From: Sphingopyxis chilensis
Lineage (GTDB): Bacteria > Pseudomonadota > Alphaproteobacteria > Sphingomonadales > Sphingomonadaceae
Length of the DNA stretch: 64,000 bases
Assembly (NCBI RefSeq): GCF_035930445.1
Contig: NZ_CP142394.1
Coordinates: 1,583,501 to 1,647,500, forward strand
Reading direction: 5' to 3'
Part shown: positions 1-8,055 of the stretch, in pieces
How positions within the stretch are numbered: the stretch's first letter is position 1
Layout: every line of letters starts with the position of its first letter
Translations under genes and position numbers: made by a program
Notes under the pieces: generated by a model
Database searches by the model: none
What the model saw: the letters and a program-made list of their open reading frames with translations, nothing else
What the model was told of the DNA's origin: nothing

Positions 1-1
1 G

Positions 2-49
2 CTGCTCGGCCGCTTCGACGCGCCCCATGACCCCCAGAAGGAGAGTTGA
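2..49 (+). CDS. trbE: 3' end of probable trbE (VirB4-like conjugation ATPase), partial
   Basis: An open frame enters from the left edge and stops with TGA just before the trbJ start; the visible tail ends in PHDPQKES. Nothing catalytic is visible. The call rests on position only: in trb operons of this type trbE, the VirB4-like ATPase that powers the mating apparatus, directly precedes trbJ. The stop codon is one base upstream of the trbJ ATG, and the trbJ ribosome binding site lies inside this tail, as expected for tightly packed operon genes. Confidence 0.5.
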   Translation: MLGRFDAPHDPQKES

Positions 50-50
50 G

Positions 51-764
51 ATGAAGAAGTTCGTGATGGCCTTGCTGCTCGGCGCCGCCGCCGCGTCGAT
101 TCCGGTCGTTCCGGCCCACGCGATTCCGGTGTTCGACAGCGCCAATTATTCGCAGAATCTGCTCACCGCGGCGCGCACGCTCCAGCAGATCAACCAGCAG
201 ATCCAGTCGCTCCAGAATGAAGCGCAGATGCTGGTTAATCAGCAGAGGAATCTGGCGACGATCGACTTCCCGCAGATGACGGCCTTGCAGCAGCGCCTCT
301 CCCAGATCGACCGGTTGATGGGGCAGGCGCAGGGGATCGACTTTCGCATCGACACGCTCGACGAGCAGTTCCGCCAGTCCTTCCCGACCAGTTTCGAGCA
401 TCTGGCGACGCGCGACGCGCGCATCGCTGCCGCCAAGGCGCGGCTCGATGCCGAGATGGCGTCGTTCCGGCAAGCGATGGCGGTGCAGAGCGGCATTGTC
501 GAGAATGTTCGGGGTGACGCCGAGGCTTTGAAAGCGATCGTCGAGCGGAGCCAGGGCGCCGCGGGCGGCCTCCAGGCCGCGCAGGCGACCAACCAGCTGC
601 TCGCGCTCGCGGCAAAGCAGCAGTTCCAGATTCAGCAGCTGATGTCGGCGCAGTTCCGCGAGGCGACGCGCGAACGCGCGCGGCGCGCGCAGGTCGAGCG
701 CGAAGCGCGCGCGTCGACCAAGCGCTTCCTCGGCGACGGCAAGGCGTGGACGCCGCCGCGCTGA
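51..764 (+). CDS. trbJ: Conjugal transfer protein TrbJ
   Basis: TrbJ is a VirB5-like periplasmic/pilus-associated component of the P-type conjugative type IV secretion system. The 237-residue protein starts at the ATG preceded by AAGGAG at 38-43 (7-base spacing); an in-frame ATG at 27 lacks such a site. Residues 1-24 form a signal peptide ending PAHA. The mature part is glutamine-rich and helical (about 40-75 and 150-210), with the basic C-terminus usual in the family. It is followed by trbL-F-G-I in canonical order, but the small trbK entry-exclusion gene expected after trbJ is absent. Confidence 0.9.
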   Translation: MKKFVMALLLGAAAASIPVVPAHAIPVFDSANYSQNLLTAARTLQQINQQIQSLQNEAQMLVNQQRNLATIDFPQMTALQQRLSQIDRLMGQAQGIDFRIDTLDEQFRQSFPTSFEHLATRDARIAAAKARLDAEMASFRQAMAVQSGIVENVRGDAEALKAIVERSQGAAGGLQAAQATNQLLALAAKQQFQIQQLMSAQFREATRERARRAQVEREARASTKRFLGDGKAWTPPR

Positions 765-824
765 GCTAGCTGATCGATCGGGGCAGGACGGACCACGCCA
801 GATCACCCGCCCGAGAGCTGCCCC

Positions 825-884
825 GTCGTGGGGGCCGCCGCGACAGCGGTTTTCCTTTAGCCGCTTGCCGCCGGCCCCCGCGAC
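825..884. repeat. Long nested inverted repeat between trbJ and trbL
   Basis: Arms 825-837 and 872-884 pair at 12 of 13 positions (GTCGTGGGGGCCG against CGGCCCCCGCGAC). A second 5-bp stem, AGCGG/CCGCT at 845-849 and 861-865, nests inside the loop. The structure occupies most of the 144-bp gap where trbK would normally sit. In RNA it would be a strong stem-loop. It could attenuate or pause transcription into trbL, or protect the upstream mRNA; no T-run follows, so it is not a classical terminator. Confidence 0.55.
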
Positions 885-908
885 AAAATTCCACAGGATG
901 CGCAAAAT

Positions 909-2231
909 ATGGACGATCTCAATATCATCGACCAGTTCATGGCGGCCTTCATCGCCTATATCGACAGCGGCTTCGGGCTGCTCGGCGGCGATGTCGGCTT
1001 CCTCACGAGCATCCTCGTCGGCATCGATATCACGCTCGCCGGTCTCTTCTGGGCGCTCGGCGGTGAGGACGATGTCATCGCGAAATTCCTCAAGAAGATA
1101 CTCTACGTCGGCGTCTTCGCGCTGATCCTGAACAGTTTCCAGACTTTGTCGGAGATCATCTTCCGATCCTTCGCGGGCCTCGGGCTCACCGCCGGTGGCA
1201 GCGCGATCGGACCCGAAGATCTGCTGATGCCGGGGCGGCTCGCGGGCACCGGCTTCGAGGCGGCCTGGCCGCTGCTCGAACAGGCGAAGGAGTTGGTCGG
1301 CCCGATCGCCTTCTTCGACAATTTCGTCGAGATCGCGGTGCTCGTCACCGCCTGGCTGATCGTCATCGCCGCCTTCTTCATTCTCGCGATCCAGCTTTTC
1401 ATCACGATCCTGGAATTCAAGCTCACCAGCCTCGCGGGCTTCGTGCTCGTGCCCTTCGCGCTGTGGAACCGTACTTCGTTCCTCGCCGAGCGCGTGCTCG
1501 GCAATGTCGTGAGTTCGGGCATCAAGGTCATGGTGCTCGCGGTGATCGTCGGCATCGGCTCCAACTTTTTCGCGGACTTCACGAGCGCGCTTACCGGCGA
1601 GGACGTAACGATCGAGCAGGCGGTATCGCTGATGCTCGCAAGCCTTGCGCTGTTCGGCCTCTCGATCTTCGGCCCCGGCATCGCCTCGGGTCTCGTCTCG
1701 GGCGCACCGCAGCTCGGCGCCGGTTCGGCTGTGGCGACCACCGCGCTTGCCGCGGGCGGGCTGGCGATGGGCGGTGCCGGCGCCGTCGCTGCCGCGCGGG
1801 GGCTGGGCGGTGCCGGGCTCGGTGCGATCCGCGCCGGCACCGCAATGGGGAGCGCCGCGTCGACGGCCTACAAACTCGGCCAGGAGACATCGGGCTCGAT
1901 GACCATCGGCGCCGGGCTGGGAGGGATTGCTACGGCCGCCAAGGGCGGCGCCGTGCAGCGCCTGCGTTCGGCGGCTGCCATCGAGGCGGCTGCCGAACGC
2001 GGCGAGCGGGCCGCATGGAACGCGGGTAACTCTGGCTCTTCGAGCGGAACAGGCGCCGCCGCGGCCGCGGACGGTTCGGGGCCCGCTGCCGTCGATGCCG
2101 CGCCGGCCTGGGCGCAGCGGCTTCAGGGGCAGCAGAATGCGCGCCACCGACGCCAGATGGCGGTCCACGCCATCCGCGACGGCGATCGCGGCGGCGCCGG
2201 CATCACACCCGACATCAAGGAAAGGGACTAA
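909..2231 (+). CDS. trbL: Conjugal transfer protein TrbL (VirB6-like)
   Basis: TrbL is the polytopic inner-membrane channel component of P-type conjugation systems, related to VirB6. The 440-residue protein has about six hydrophobic segments (roughly 20-48, 60-80, 138-185, 200-222 and 235-258). A Gly/Ala-rich low-complexity cytoplasmic tail follows from about 270 to the end, as is typical of the family. AGGA at 895-898 lies upstream of the start. The stop is 3 bp before trbF. The tail is the least conserved part of the family and should not be over-read. Confidence 0.93.
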   Translation: MDDLNIIDQFMAAFIAYIDSGFGLLGGDVGFLTSILVGIDITLAGLFWALGGEDDVIAKFLKKILYVGVFALILNSFQTLSEIIFRSFAGLGLTAGGSAIGPEDLLMPGRLAGTGFEAAWPLLEQAKELVGPIAFFDNFVEIAVLVTAWLIVIAAFFILAIQLFITILEFKLTSLAGFVLVPFALWNRTSFLAERVLGNVVSSGIKVMVLAVIVGIGSNFFADFTSALTGEDVTIEQAVSLMLASLALFGLSIFGPGIASGLVSGAPQLGAGSAVATTALAAGGLAMGGAGAVAAARGLGGAGLGAIRAGTAMGSAASTAYKLGQETSGSMTIGAGLGGIATAAKGGAVQRLRSAAAIEAAAERGERAAWNAGNSGSSSGTGAAAAADGSGPAAVDAAPAWAQRLQGQQNARHRRQMAVHAIRDGDRGGAGITPDIKERD

Positions 2232-2234
2232 GCC

Positions 2235-3080
2235 ATGATATTCAAACGGGCCTTGCAGCGTTACGGGCAGACGCCCGAACCCGAAACGCCGTATCGGCGC
2301 GCCGGCCAGCTCTGGGACGAGCGCATCGGTTCGGCGCGCGTGCAGGCGAAGAACTGGCGGCTGATGGCGTTCGGCGGGCTGGTCCTGACGACCGGCCTGT
2401 CGTCGGCGCTCGTCTGGCAGTCGATGCAGAGCCGCGTCGTGCCCTATGTCGTCGAGGTCGACAAACTCGGGCAGGCGCAGGCGGTGGCGAAAGCCGTCGC
2501 CGACTACAGGCCGAGCGACGCGCAGATCGCATGGCATCTGGGCCGCTTCATCACCCATATCCGCTCGCGATCGCTCGATGCCGTGCTCATGCGCGAGAAC
2601 TGGCTGTCCGCCTTTGATTTCGCGACCGAGCGGGGCGCGCTGTTTCTGGGCGAATATGCACGCGCTTCCAATCCCTTCGTCGAGGTCGGGCGCCGCACCG
2701 TCTCGGTGCAGGTCACAAGCATCGTTCGTTCGTCGGAGGACAGCTTCCGCGTCAACTGGACCGAGCAAGCCTATGAGCGCGGCAGCCTGTCGGGGACGTC
2801 GCGCTGGACGGCGGTGGTGACGATCAAGGTCAAGCCGCCGCGCTCGGCCGAGGTGCTGCGCAAGAATCCGCTCGGTCTTTATGTCGATGCCATCGACTGG
2901 AGCCGCGAGCTCGAGACGCCCGTGCTGCCGACGCTCGCGGCGGCCGAGCCGCCCCGCGCGCTCGCCGCGGCCCCGCGCGCAGCGGCGCCCTCCGGAAGCA
3001 TCCCGCTCGGCTCGCCGCTCGATCCGGGCACGGCCGCCCCGCCGGCCTCGCAACCCCCGCTCGAAGGAGATGCTCGATGA
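2235..3080 (+). CDS. trbF: Conjugal transfer protein TrbF (VirB8-like)
   Basis: TrbF is a VirB8-type assembly factor that bridges the inner membrane and periplasm of the mating channel. The 281-residue protein has a short cytoplasmic N-terminus, one membrane helix at about 43-62 and a periplasmic VirB8/TrbF domain at about 65-230 containing the conserved VVPYVVEVD stretch. The C-terminal 45 residues are Pro/Ala-rich and probably disordered. It overlaps trbG by 4 bp (ATGA), which indicates translational coupling. Confidence 0.93.
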   Translation: MIFKRALQRYGQTPEPETPYRRAGQLWDERIGSARVQAKNWRLMAFGGLVLTTGLSSALVWQSMQSRVVPYVVEVDKLGQAQAVAKAVADYRPSDAQIAWHLGRFITHIRSRSLDAVLMRENWLSAFDFATERGALFLGEYARASNPFVEVGRRTVSVQVTSIVRSSEDSFRVNWTEQAYERGSLSGTSRWTAVVTIKVKPPRSAEVLRKNPLGLYVDAIDWSRELETPVLPTLAAAEPPRALAAAPRAAAPSGSIPLGSPLDPGTAAPPASQPPLEGDAR

Positions 3081-3904
3081 TCCGCTTCCTGATCCTGTCC
3101 GCGAGCCTCGCGGCTCTCGCACCGCCGGTTCTTGCGCGCGGCGTACCCGTCGTCGCCTCGGCACAGAAGGCTGCGATCCGCGAGCCTGCGGCATCGGGCT
3201 TTAGGAATGCCGTGCAGGTCTATCCTTTCGCCGACGGCATGCTTTACCGGCTCTTCACGGCGCCGGGCCGGGTCAGCGACATCGCGCTCGAACCCGGCGA
3301 GACGCTTGTCTCGGCCGCGGCGGGCGATACGGCCCGCTGGACGGTCGGCGACACGACCAGCGGAAGCGGCGCGGCGCGGCGAACGCACCTCCTCGTCAAG
3401 CCCTTCGCGGCTGGACTGTCCACGAACCTCGTCATCGCGACCGACCGGCGCGTCTATCATGTCCAGCTGACGAGCACCGCATCAACCGCGATGTCCGCGA
3501 TCCGCTGGACCTATCCGCAGGATGAACTGCTCGCGCTTGCAAGTCGCAAGGCGGCCGAAGAGGGTGCGCGCCCCGTGTCCGCCGGCATTGCGATCGAAGA
3601 TCTCGATTTCGGCTATGCGATCAGCGGCGACAAGCCCGCGTGGCGACCACTGCGCGCCTTCGACGACGGGCGCCAGACCTGGATCGAGTTTCCGGCAACC
3701 ATCGCAGCCGGCGAAGCGCCTCCGCTGTTCGTCCTTGGCGCGGACGGCGCGGCCGAACTCGTCAACTACCGCGTCGCTGGACGTTTTTATGTCGTCGATC
3801 GGCTGTTTGCCGCCGCCGAGCTCCGGCTCGGCGGCAAGAAGCAGAAGATCGTCCGTATCACGCGGACCGGCAAGCCGGCAGCGAAGCGGGGGAGGGGCGC
3901 ATGA
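3077..3904 (+). CDS. trbG: Conjugal transfer protein TrbG (VirB9-like)
   Basis: TrbG is the VirB9/CagX-type component of the outer-membrane core complex. The 275-residue protein carries a signal peptide at about 1-20 (ending VLARG) and two beta-rich regions: an N-terminal domain at about 35-130 with the QVYPFADGMLYRLF motif, and a C-terminal domain at about 175-265. It is coupled to its neighbours by 4-bp overlaps on both sides, which fits strict co-expression of TrbF, TrbG and TrbI as interacting partners. Confidence 0.93.
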   Translation: MIRFLILSASLAALAPPVLARGVPVVASAQKAAIREPAASGFRNAVQVYPFADGMLYRLFTAPGRVSDIALEPGETLVSAAAGDTARWTVGDTTSGSGAARRTHLLVKPFAAGLSTNLVIATDRRVYHVQLTSTASTAMSAIRWTYPQDELLALASRKAAEEGARPVSAGIAIEDLDFGYAISGDKPAWRPLRAFDDGRQTWIEFPATIAAGEAPPLFVLGADGAAELVNYRVAGRFYVVDRLFAAAELRLGGKKQKIVRITRTGKPAAKRGRGA

Positions 3905-5163
3905 CCGGCGCTTCTTGCGAAGACGGTGACGCGGTCCCTCGCGGCAAAGCCGCGCCTCCGGAAGACGCGCCTCCCAAGCTCGCGCCGCAAAGCCTCGCGT
4001 TGCGCGGCCAGCCCGCGCGCGTGGTGCGCTTTCGTCGCGGCGCGATCATTGCGCTTGCCGGAGCCAGCGCGGTCCCGCTGGCCGGCGCCGGTTGGTTCGC
4101 GCTGCGCAGTCCCGATCCCGTTGCGACCGGCCCTGACGACGACCGCGCGCCTGTCGCTGCCAAGTCTGCTTCGGAAGTACTTGCGGGCGTCCCGACGAAC
4201 TATGGCGACGTTCCTCCGCTGGGACCGCCGCTGCCGGGCGACCTCGGAAGACCCATTCTTGCGCGGCAGCGTCAGCTCGGAATGGAGGGCGCTGCTGATC
4301 CTGCGGCCGATGTCGCCGCTGATGCTGCCGCGCGCGCGGCACAACAGGCCGAAGCCGAACGTCTGCGCATCGCCGCCGAGCAGCGCGCGGCGCGTGAATC
4401 GGGCGTCATGATGCAGCTCGCAAACGCGACGACTCGGCGAGAAATGGCCGACCCGGCCGCAGGGCCGGAAGCGTCCTTGCCGCGAGCGGGAGCATCCGAC
4501 GATGCGAGCGATCCCAATGGCCAGCGGCGCAAGATCGATCTCGTCGGGCGCACTAATCGGGACGACGACGTCAACCCGCATCGGCTCGAGGCGGCGGCGT
4601 CGCCATGGACGCTGCACGCAGGCACCGTGATTGCCGCCAGCCTGATCACGGGGCTGAACTCGGACCTGCCCGGCCTGGTGACCGCGCAGGTTACCGAAAA
4701 TGCCTATGACAGCGTCACCGGGCGCACCCTGCTTGTTCCGCAGGGCTCGCGGGTGATCGGAAGCTACGACAGCGTCGTGGCCTTCGGGCAGAGCCGCGCG
4801 CTCGTCGTCTGGCAACGGATCATCTTTCCCGACGGCGCTTCGATCCGGATCGACAATGTGCCCGCGAGCGACACCGCGGGCTATGCCGGGCTCGCCGACC
4901 GGATCGACCGCCATACATGGCGGCTGTTGAAGGGGGTCGGGCTTTCGACCTTGCTCGGTGTCGGGACGGAGCTCGGCTGGGGAAGTAGCGAGAGCGATCT
5001 GGTCCGCGCGGTTCGTGAGTCGGCCCAGCAGGCCGGCGCCCGGGCCGGCGACCAGCTCGTGGCGCGCAATCTCGACGTTCAGCCGACAATCAAGATTCGT
5101 CCCGGCTGGCCGCTTCGGATCGTCGTCCACAAGGACATCGTCCTGAAGCCATGGGAGGGATGA
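3901..5163 (+). CDS. trbI: Conjugal transfer protein TrbI (VirB10-like)
   Basis: TrbI is the VirB10-type energy-sensing scaffold that spans both membranes. The ATG overlapping the trbG stop was chosen; earlier in-frame starts would run deep into trbG. The 420-residue protein has a charged cytoplasmic N-terminus, one membrane helix at about 47-66, a Pro/Ala-rich periplasmic linker with a helical stretch near 135-170, and the TrbI/VirB10 beta-barrel domain at about 230-415. That domain includes LVPQGSRVIGSYDS and the closing GWPLRIVVHKDIVL region. It ends one base before the DUF2274 gene. Confidence 0.93.
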   Translation: MTGASCEDGDAVPRGKAAPPEDAPPKLAPQSLALRGQPARVVRFRRGAIIALAGASAVPLAGAGWFALRSPDPVATGPDDDRAPVAAKSASEVLAGVPTNYGDVPPLGPPLPGDLGRPILARQRQLGMEGAADPAADVAADAAARAAQQAEAERLRIAAEQRAARESGVMMQLANATTRREMADPAAGPEASLPRAGASDDASDPNGQRRKIDLVGRTNRDDDVNPHRLEAAASPWTLHAGTVIAASLITGLNSDLPGLVTAQVTENAYDSVTGRTLLVPQGSRVIGSYDSVVAFGQSRALVVWQRIIFPDGASIRIDNVPASDTAGYAGLADRIDRHTWRLLKGVGLSTLLGVGTELGWGSSESDLVRAVRESAQQAGARAGDQLVARNLDVQPTIKIRPGWPLRIVVHKDIVLKPWEG

Positions 5164-5164
5164 G

Positions 5165-5380
5165 ATGGCCGCTCTCAAACTTGCAAAGCTCCCCGACCGC
5201 ACGCCGGTGAAGCTCACCATCCAGCTCTCTCCCGCTCTGGCCGAGGCGCTGAGCGCCTATGCCGCCGTTTACGAGGCGGCCTATGGCAGTTCGGAAACCG
5301 TCGCCGACCTCGTCCCCGCGATGCTCGCGGCCTTCCTTGAGGGCGACCGCGGGTTCCGCAAGGTGCGGGCGCGCAAATGA
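5165..5380 (+). CDS. DUF2274 domain-containing protein
   Basis: This 71-residue protein matches the DUF2274 family, which is almost always encoded directly after trbI in conjugative elements; its molecular role is unknown. The sequence opens with the family's LKLAKLPDRTPVKLT pattern and is then helical, resembling small ribbon-helix-helix-type proteins, but no DNA-binding function is demonstrated. The start follows the trbI stop by one base and the stop overlaps the next gene by 4 bp, so it belongs to the trb transcript. Confidence 0.85.
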   Translation: MAALKLAKLPDRTPVKLTIQLSPALAEALSAYAAVYEAAYGSSETVADLVPAMLAAFLEGDRGFRKVRARK

Positions 5381-5766
5381 CGCTGCCGGATGTCGAGGGC
5401 GATGCCGGTTCGGCCCTGCTCGTCGCGACCGGCGAGCGCATCATGGACGTGAAGTCCGCGGCGGCGCGGCTCGGCGTGCATCCGAACACGCTGCGATCCT
5501 ATGCGAAGTCGGGACACGTCCCGGCGGCGAAGATTGGTCGGTTCTGGTGGTTTCTCGAGAGCGATCTTGTCGCTGCGATCCGGGCTCGATATTCTTCGCC
5601 CGCACGAATGCAGCCAGGTGCCCCGATCAAGGAGGCAGGCTTATGGCACTCTGGAAACGTGCAAATACATACTATGTCGACATCACAGCACCGGACGGAA
5701 GCCGAATTAGACGCACTACTGGCACAACCGACCGGAAGAAAGCGAAGGAGTATCACGACAAGCTGA
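5377..5766 (+). CDS. Excisionase-like helix-turn-helix protein (candidate recombination directionality factor)
   Basis: The 129-residue protein carries a MerR/excisionase-type winged HTH at about 24-72 (VKSAAARLGVHPNTLRSYAKSG, then the KIGRFWWFLESDL wing). Beyond residue 75 it has no recognisable domain, and its last 124 bp overlap the integrase gene in another frame. It starts inside DUF2274 (ATGA overlap) and is therefore wired to the conjugation operon. Position directly before the integrase suggests a role in excision or integrase control. A plain regulator of the element is the alternative. Confidence 0.7.
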   Translation: MTLPDVEGDAGSALLVATGERIMDVKSAAARLGVHPNTLRSYAKSGHVPAAKIGRFWWFLESDLVAAIRARYSSPARMQPGAPIKEAGLWHSGNVQIHTMSTSQHRTEAELDALLAQPTGRKRRSITTS

Positions 5767-6749
5767 AGGCAGAACTCTGGGACCTTGTCAGACTCAAGCG
5801 GAAGCCGCCGCGGACATGGGACGAGGCGGCGCTCAGGTGGCTTCAGGAGAAGAGGCACAAGAAGTCCTATCGGGACGATGTGTCGCGGATCCGGTGGTTC
5901 ACCAAGCATCTGCGCGGCAAGACCCTGGATCAGGTGAGCAGGGACATGATCGACGGGATCATCTCGAGGCACCATGCGCGTTCGAGCAATCGCACGAAGG
6001 ATCTTTATGTGGCGCTGATCCGCGCCATTTTCCGGATGGCGCAGCGCGAATGGGAATGGATCGAACATATCCCGGCATTCAAGACCTACACGAGGAACGC
6101 GAAAGTGCGGGTGCGGTATTTGACCCCCGCCCAAGCTGAGCGCCTTTTGCAGGAACTGCCTTCTCACCAGCAGGACCTGATGCTGTTCGCGCTCGCCACG
6201 GGCTTGCGGCAGGGAAATATCAAGAGGCTGACCTGGGATCAGGTCGACCTCTCCCGCCGCATCGCGACAATCGAGCACGGAGACACCAAGAATGGCGAGG
6301 CGCTGGGTGTGCCGCTCAACGATCTCGCGGTCTCGGTGCTCGAGCGGCGGATGGGAGAGCAGAGCGAATATGTGTTCACGTACAAGGGGAAGCCCTTGGG
6401 TCAGGTGAACACGAAACATTGGCGGGCCGCGCTCAAAAGGGCAGGGATTACCGATTTTCGCTGGCACGACCTTCGGCATACATGGGCGAGTTGGCTCCGG
6501 CAGAATGATGTGCCCACCTGGGTGCTTCAGGAGCTGGGCGGCTGGAAGTCGGAATCGATGGTGCGCCGCTATGCGCATATGTCGGTGAAGCATCTCCAGC
6601 CATATGCGGACCAGCTGATTTTTGCGTCACAATCCGGAAAACCGGAAGAGGCGCAGGAAACTGCGAAAGCCCAGGTCACAAAATCACCTACATCCCCGAA
6701 AGGGACCCGGCTGATTTTGGCGTCACAGAACGGTAAGTCTCTGATTTAA
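5643..6749 (+). CDS. Tyrosine-type integrase of the conjugative element
   Basis: Site-specific tyrosine recombinase, 368 residues, starting at the ATG preceded by AAGGAGGC. It has an N-terminal arm-type domain with beta strands (1-50), a SAM-like core-binding domain (about 55-150) and the catalytic domain (about 155-325). The catalytic set is visible: R189 in ATGLRQGN, K216, H275 and R278 in WHDLRHTWASW, W301 and Tyr310 in MVRRYAH. The last 45 residues are extra to the family core and contain a duplicated short peptide. The gene ends 12 bp from the 3' end of tRNA-Lys, its probable integration target. Confidence 0.95.
   Translation: MALWKRANTYYVDITAPDGSRIRRTTGTTDRKKAKEYHDKLKAELWDLVRLKRKPPRTWDEAALRWLQEKRHKKSYRDDVSRIRWFTKHLRGKTLDQVSRDMIDGIISRHHARSSNRTKDLYVALIRAIFRMAQREWEWIEHIPAFKTYTRNAKVRVRYLTPAQAERLLQELPSHQQDLMLFALATGLRQGNIKRLTWDQVDLSRRIATIEHGDTKNGEALGVPLNDLAVSVLERRMGEQSEYVFTYKGKPLGQVNTKHWRAALKRAGITDFRWHDLRHTWASWLRQNDVPTWVLQELGGWKSESMVRRYAHMSVKHLQPYADQLIFASQSGKPEEAQETAKAQVTKSPTSPKGTRLILASQNGKSLI
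6614..6631. repeat. Direct repeat copy 1 in integrase 3' end
   Basis: An 18-bp sequence beginning GCTGATTTTTGCG recurs with one mismatch at 6710-6727. The repeats are 96 bp apart, a multiple of three, and encode QLIFASQ and RLILASQ in the integrase tail. They lie close to the presumed attachment site at the tRNA-Lys end, so they may be arm-type integrase or excisionase binding sites. Confidence 0.5.
6710..6727. repeat. Direct repeat copy 2 in integrase 3' end
   Basis: Second copy of the 18-bp direct repeat (GCTGATTTTGGCG at its start), 34 bp from the tRNA-Lys CCA end. It differs from the copy at 6614-6631 only at position 10. Confidence 0.5.
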
Positions 6750-6760
6750 CTGTAGGAAAA

Positions 6761-6836
<76 letters not shown>

Positions 6837-6948
6837 ACTGCCGGTTTCCGGCGTTCACGAAGCAGGAAGAAAACGTCCTGCGTCATGAAGAGAGCGGCCC
6901 GCTATCATGGTGCCGGAGCCTTGGCAATGGTCTTGCCGAAATTTTTTG

Positions 6949-8055
6949 TCAATGAAAGCGGCGGCTACCGGTTTTGCTGTCGTTTTCGATCGCGAGGATG
7001 ATGCCGACGCACGTCATGATCGTCAGCATCGACGATCCGCCATAGGAAAAGAGTGGCAGCGGAATACCGACTACGGGCGCGAGGCCCATCACCATCATCA
7101 GGTTGATGGCGATGTAGAAGAAGATCGTCATCGTGAGGCCCGCAGCGGTGAGCTGGCCAAAGCGCGTCCGTGCCTTCAACGCGACGCGCGTCGACCAGCG
7201 GAGCAGCAGGAAAAAGCCGAAGAGCAGCGCCAGCCCGCCGATCAGGCCCCATTCTTCCGCCATGGTGGCGAAGATGAAGTCGGTGTGCCCCTCTGGGAGG
7301 TAATCGAGATGGCTCTGCGACCCGTTGAGGAAACCCTTGCCGCCGATGCCGCCCGACCCGATCGCGATTTTCGACTGGCTGATGTGATAGCCGGCGCCCA
7401 AGGGATCGCTTTCGGGGTCGAGGAAGATCAGCACGCGTTTCTGCTGATAATCGTGCAGGAAGGAGAAGAGGATGGGCAGCGCCGCAAGGCCGGCGATAGC
7501 GGTGCTGCCGAACCACCAGAGCGGCAGGCCGGCGGCGAACATCACCACCACGCCGCCGATCGAGATGGCGGTCGCCGTGCCCAAGTCGGGTTGCAGCATC
7601 ACGAGGGCCGCCGGCAGGCCGATCATCACCAGTGCGGGCCAGAGCGCGGTAAAGGTGCGCGTGTTTCCGGGCGGCAGTTGCGCATAGAAGCGCGCCAGCG
7701 CGACGACGATCGCGACCTTCATCAATTCCGAGGGCTGGAGGTTTATGAAGCCAAGGTTCAGCCATCGCTGGCTGCCGCCGCCAACGAAGCCCAACAGTTC
7801 GACCGCGACGAGCAGGATCAGCACGCCGATATACGCGATATAAGAAAAATCCTCGAAGATCCGCAGGGGAAGGCGCCCGATCACCAGCGCCGCACCGAGA
7901 AAGACGAGGAAGCGCACGCCCTGTTGCCACGCCCAGGGCGACCAGTTCCCTCCGGCGGCCGAATAGAGGACGAGCAAGCCGAACCCGGTGATGCCGCACA
8001 GGATAGCGATCAGTTTCCACGGGATGCGCTGGATGGCGGGTGGAACGGGGATCAT
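6949..8055 (-). CDS. rodA: Rod shape-determining protein RodA (SEDS glycosyltransferase)
   Basis: RodA polymerises lipid II into glycan strands during lateral wall growth, working with PBP2. The 368-residue SEDS protein shows about ten membrane segments and the family signatures RWLNLGFINLQPSELMK, MLQPDLGTA and PLPLFSYGGSS near the C-terminus. It overlaps the mrdA stop by 4 bp, so it is translationally coupled to its transpeptidase partner, and it is the last gene of the mreBCD-mrdA-rodA operon. The 112 bp between its stop and tRNA-Lys must hold the tRNA promoter; a TTGACA at the very end of rodA is a possible -35 but no convincing -10 was seen. Confidence 0.97.
   Translation of the reverse strand: MIPVPPAIQRIPWKLIAILCGITGFGLLVLYSAAGGNWSPWAWQQGVRFLVFLGAALVIGRLPLRIFEDFSYIAYIGVLILLVAVELLGFVGGGSQRWLNLGFINLQPSELMKVAIVVALARFYAQLPPGNTRTFTALWPALVMIGLPAALVMLQPDLGTATAISIGGVVVMFAAGLPLWWFGSTAIAGLAALPILFSFLHDYQQKRVLIFLDPESDPLGAGYHISQSKIAIGSGGIGGKGFLNGSQSHLDYLPEGHTDFIFATMAEEWGLIGGLALLFGFFLLLRWSTRVALKARTRFGQLTAAGLTMTIFFYIAINLMMVMGLAPVVGIPLPLFSYGGSSMLTIMTCVGIILAIENDSKTGSRRFH

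Noticed and set aside
3787..5220. A 477-codon minus-strand frame opposite trbI
   Set aside because: Its protein has no family features, while trbI on the other strand is complete and in operon context.
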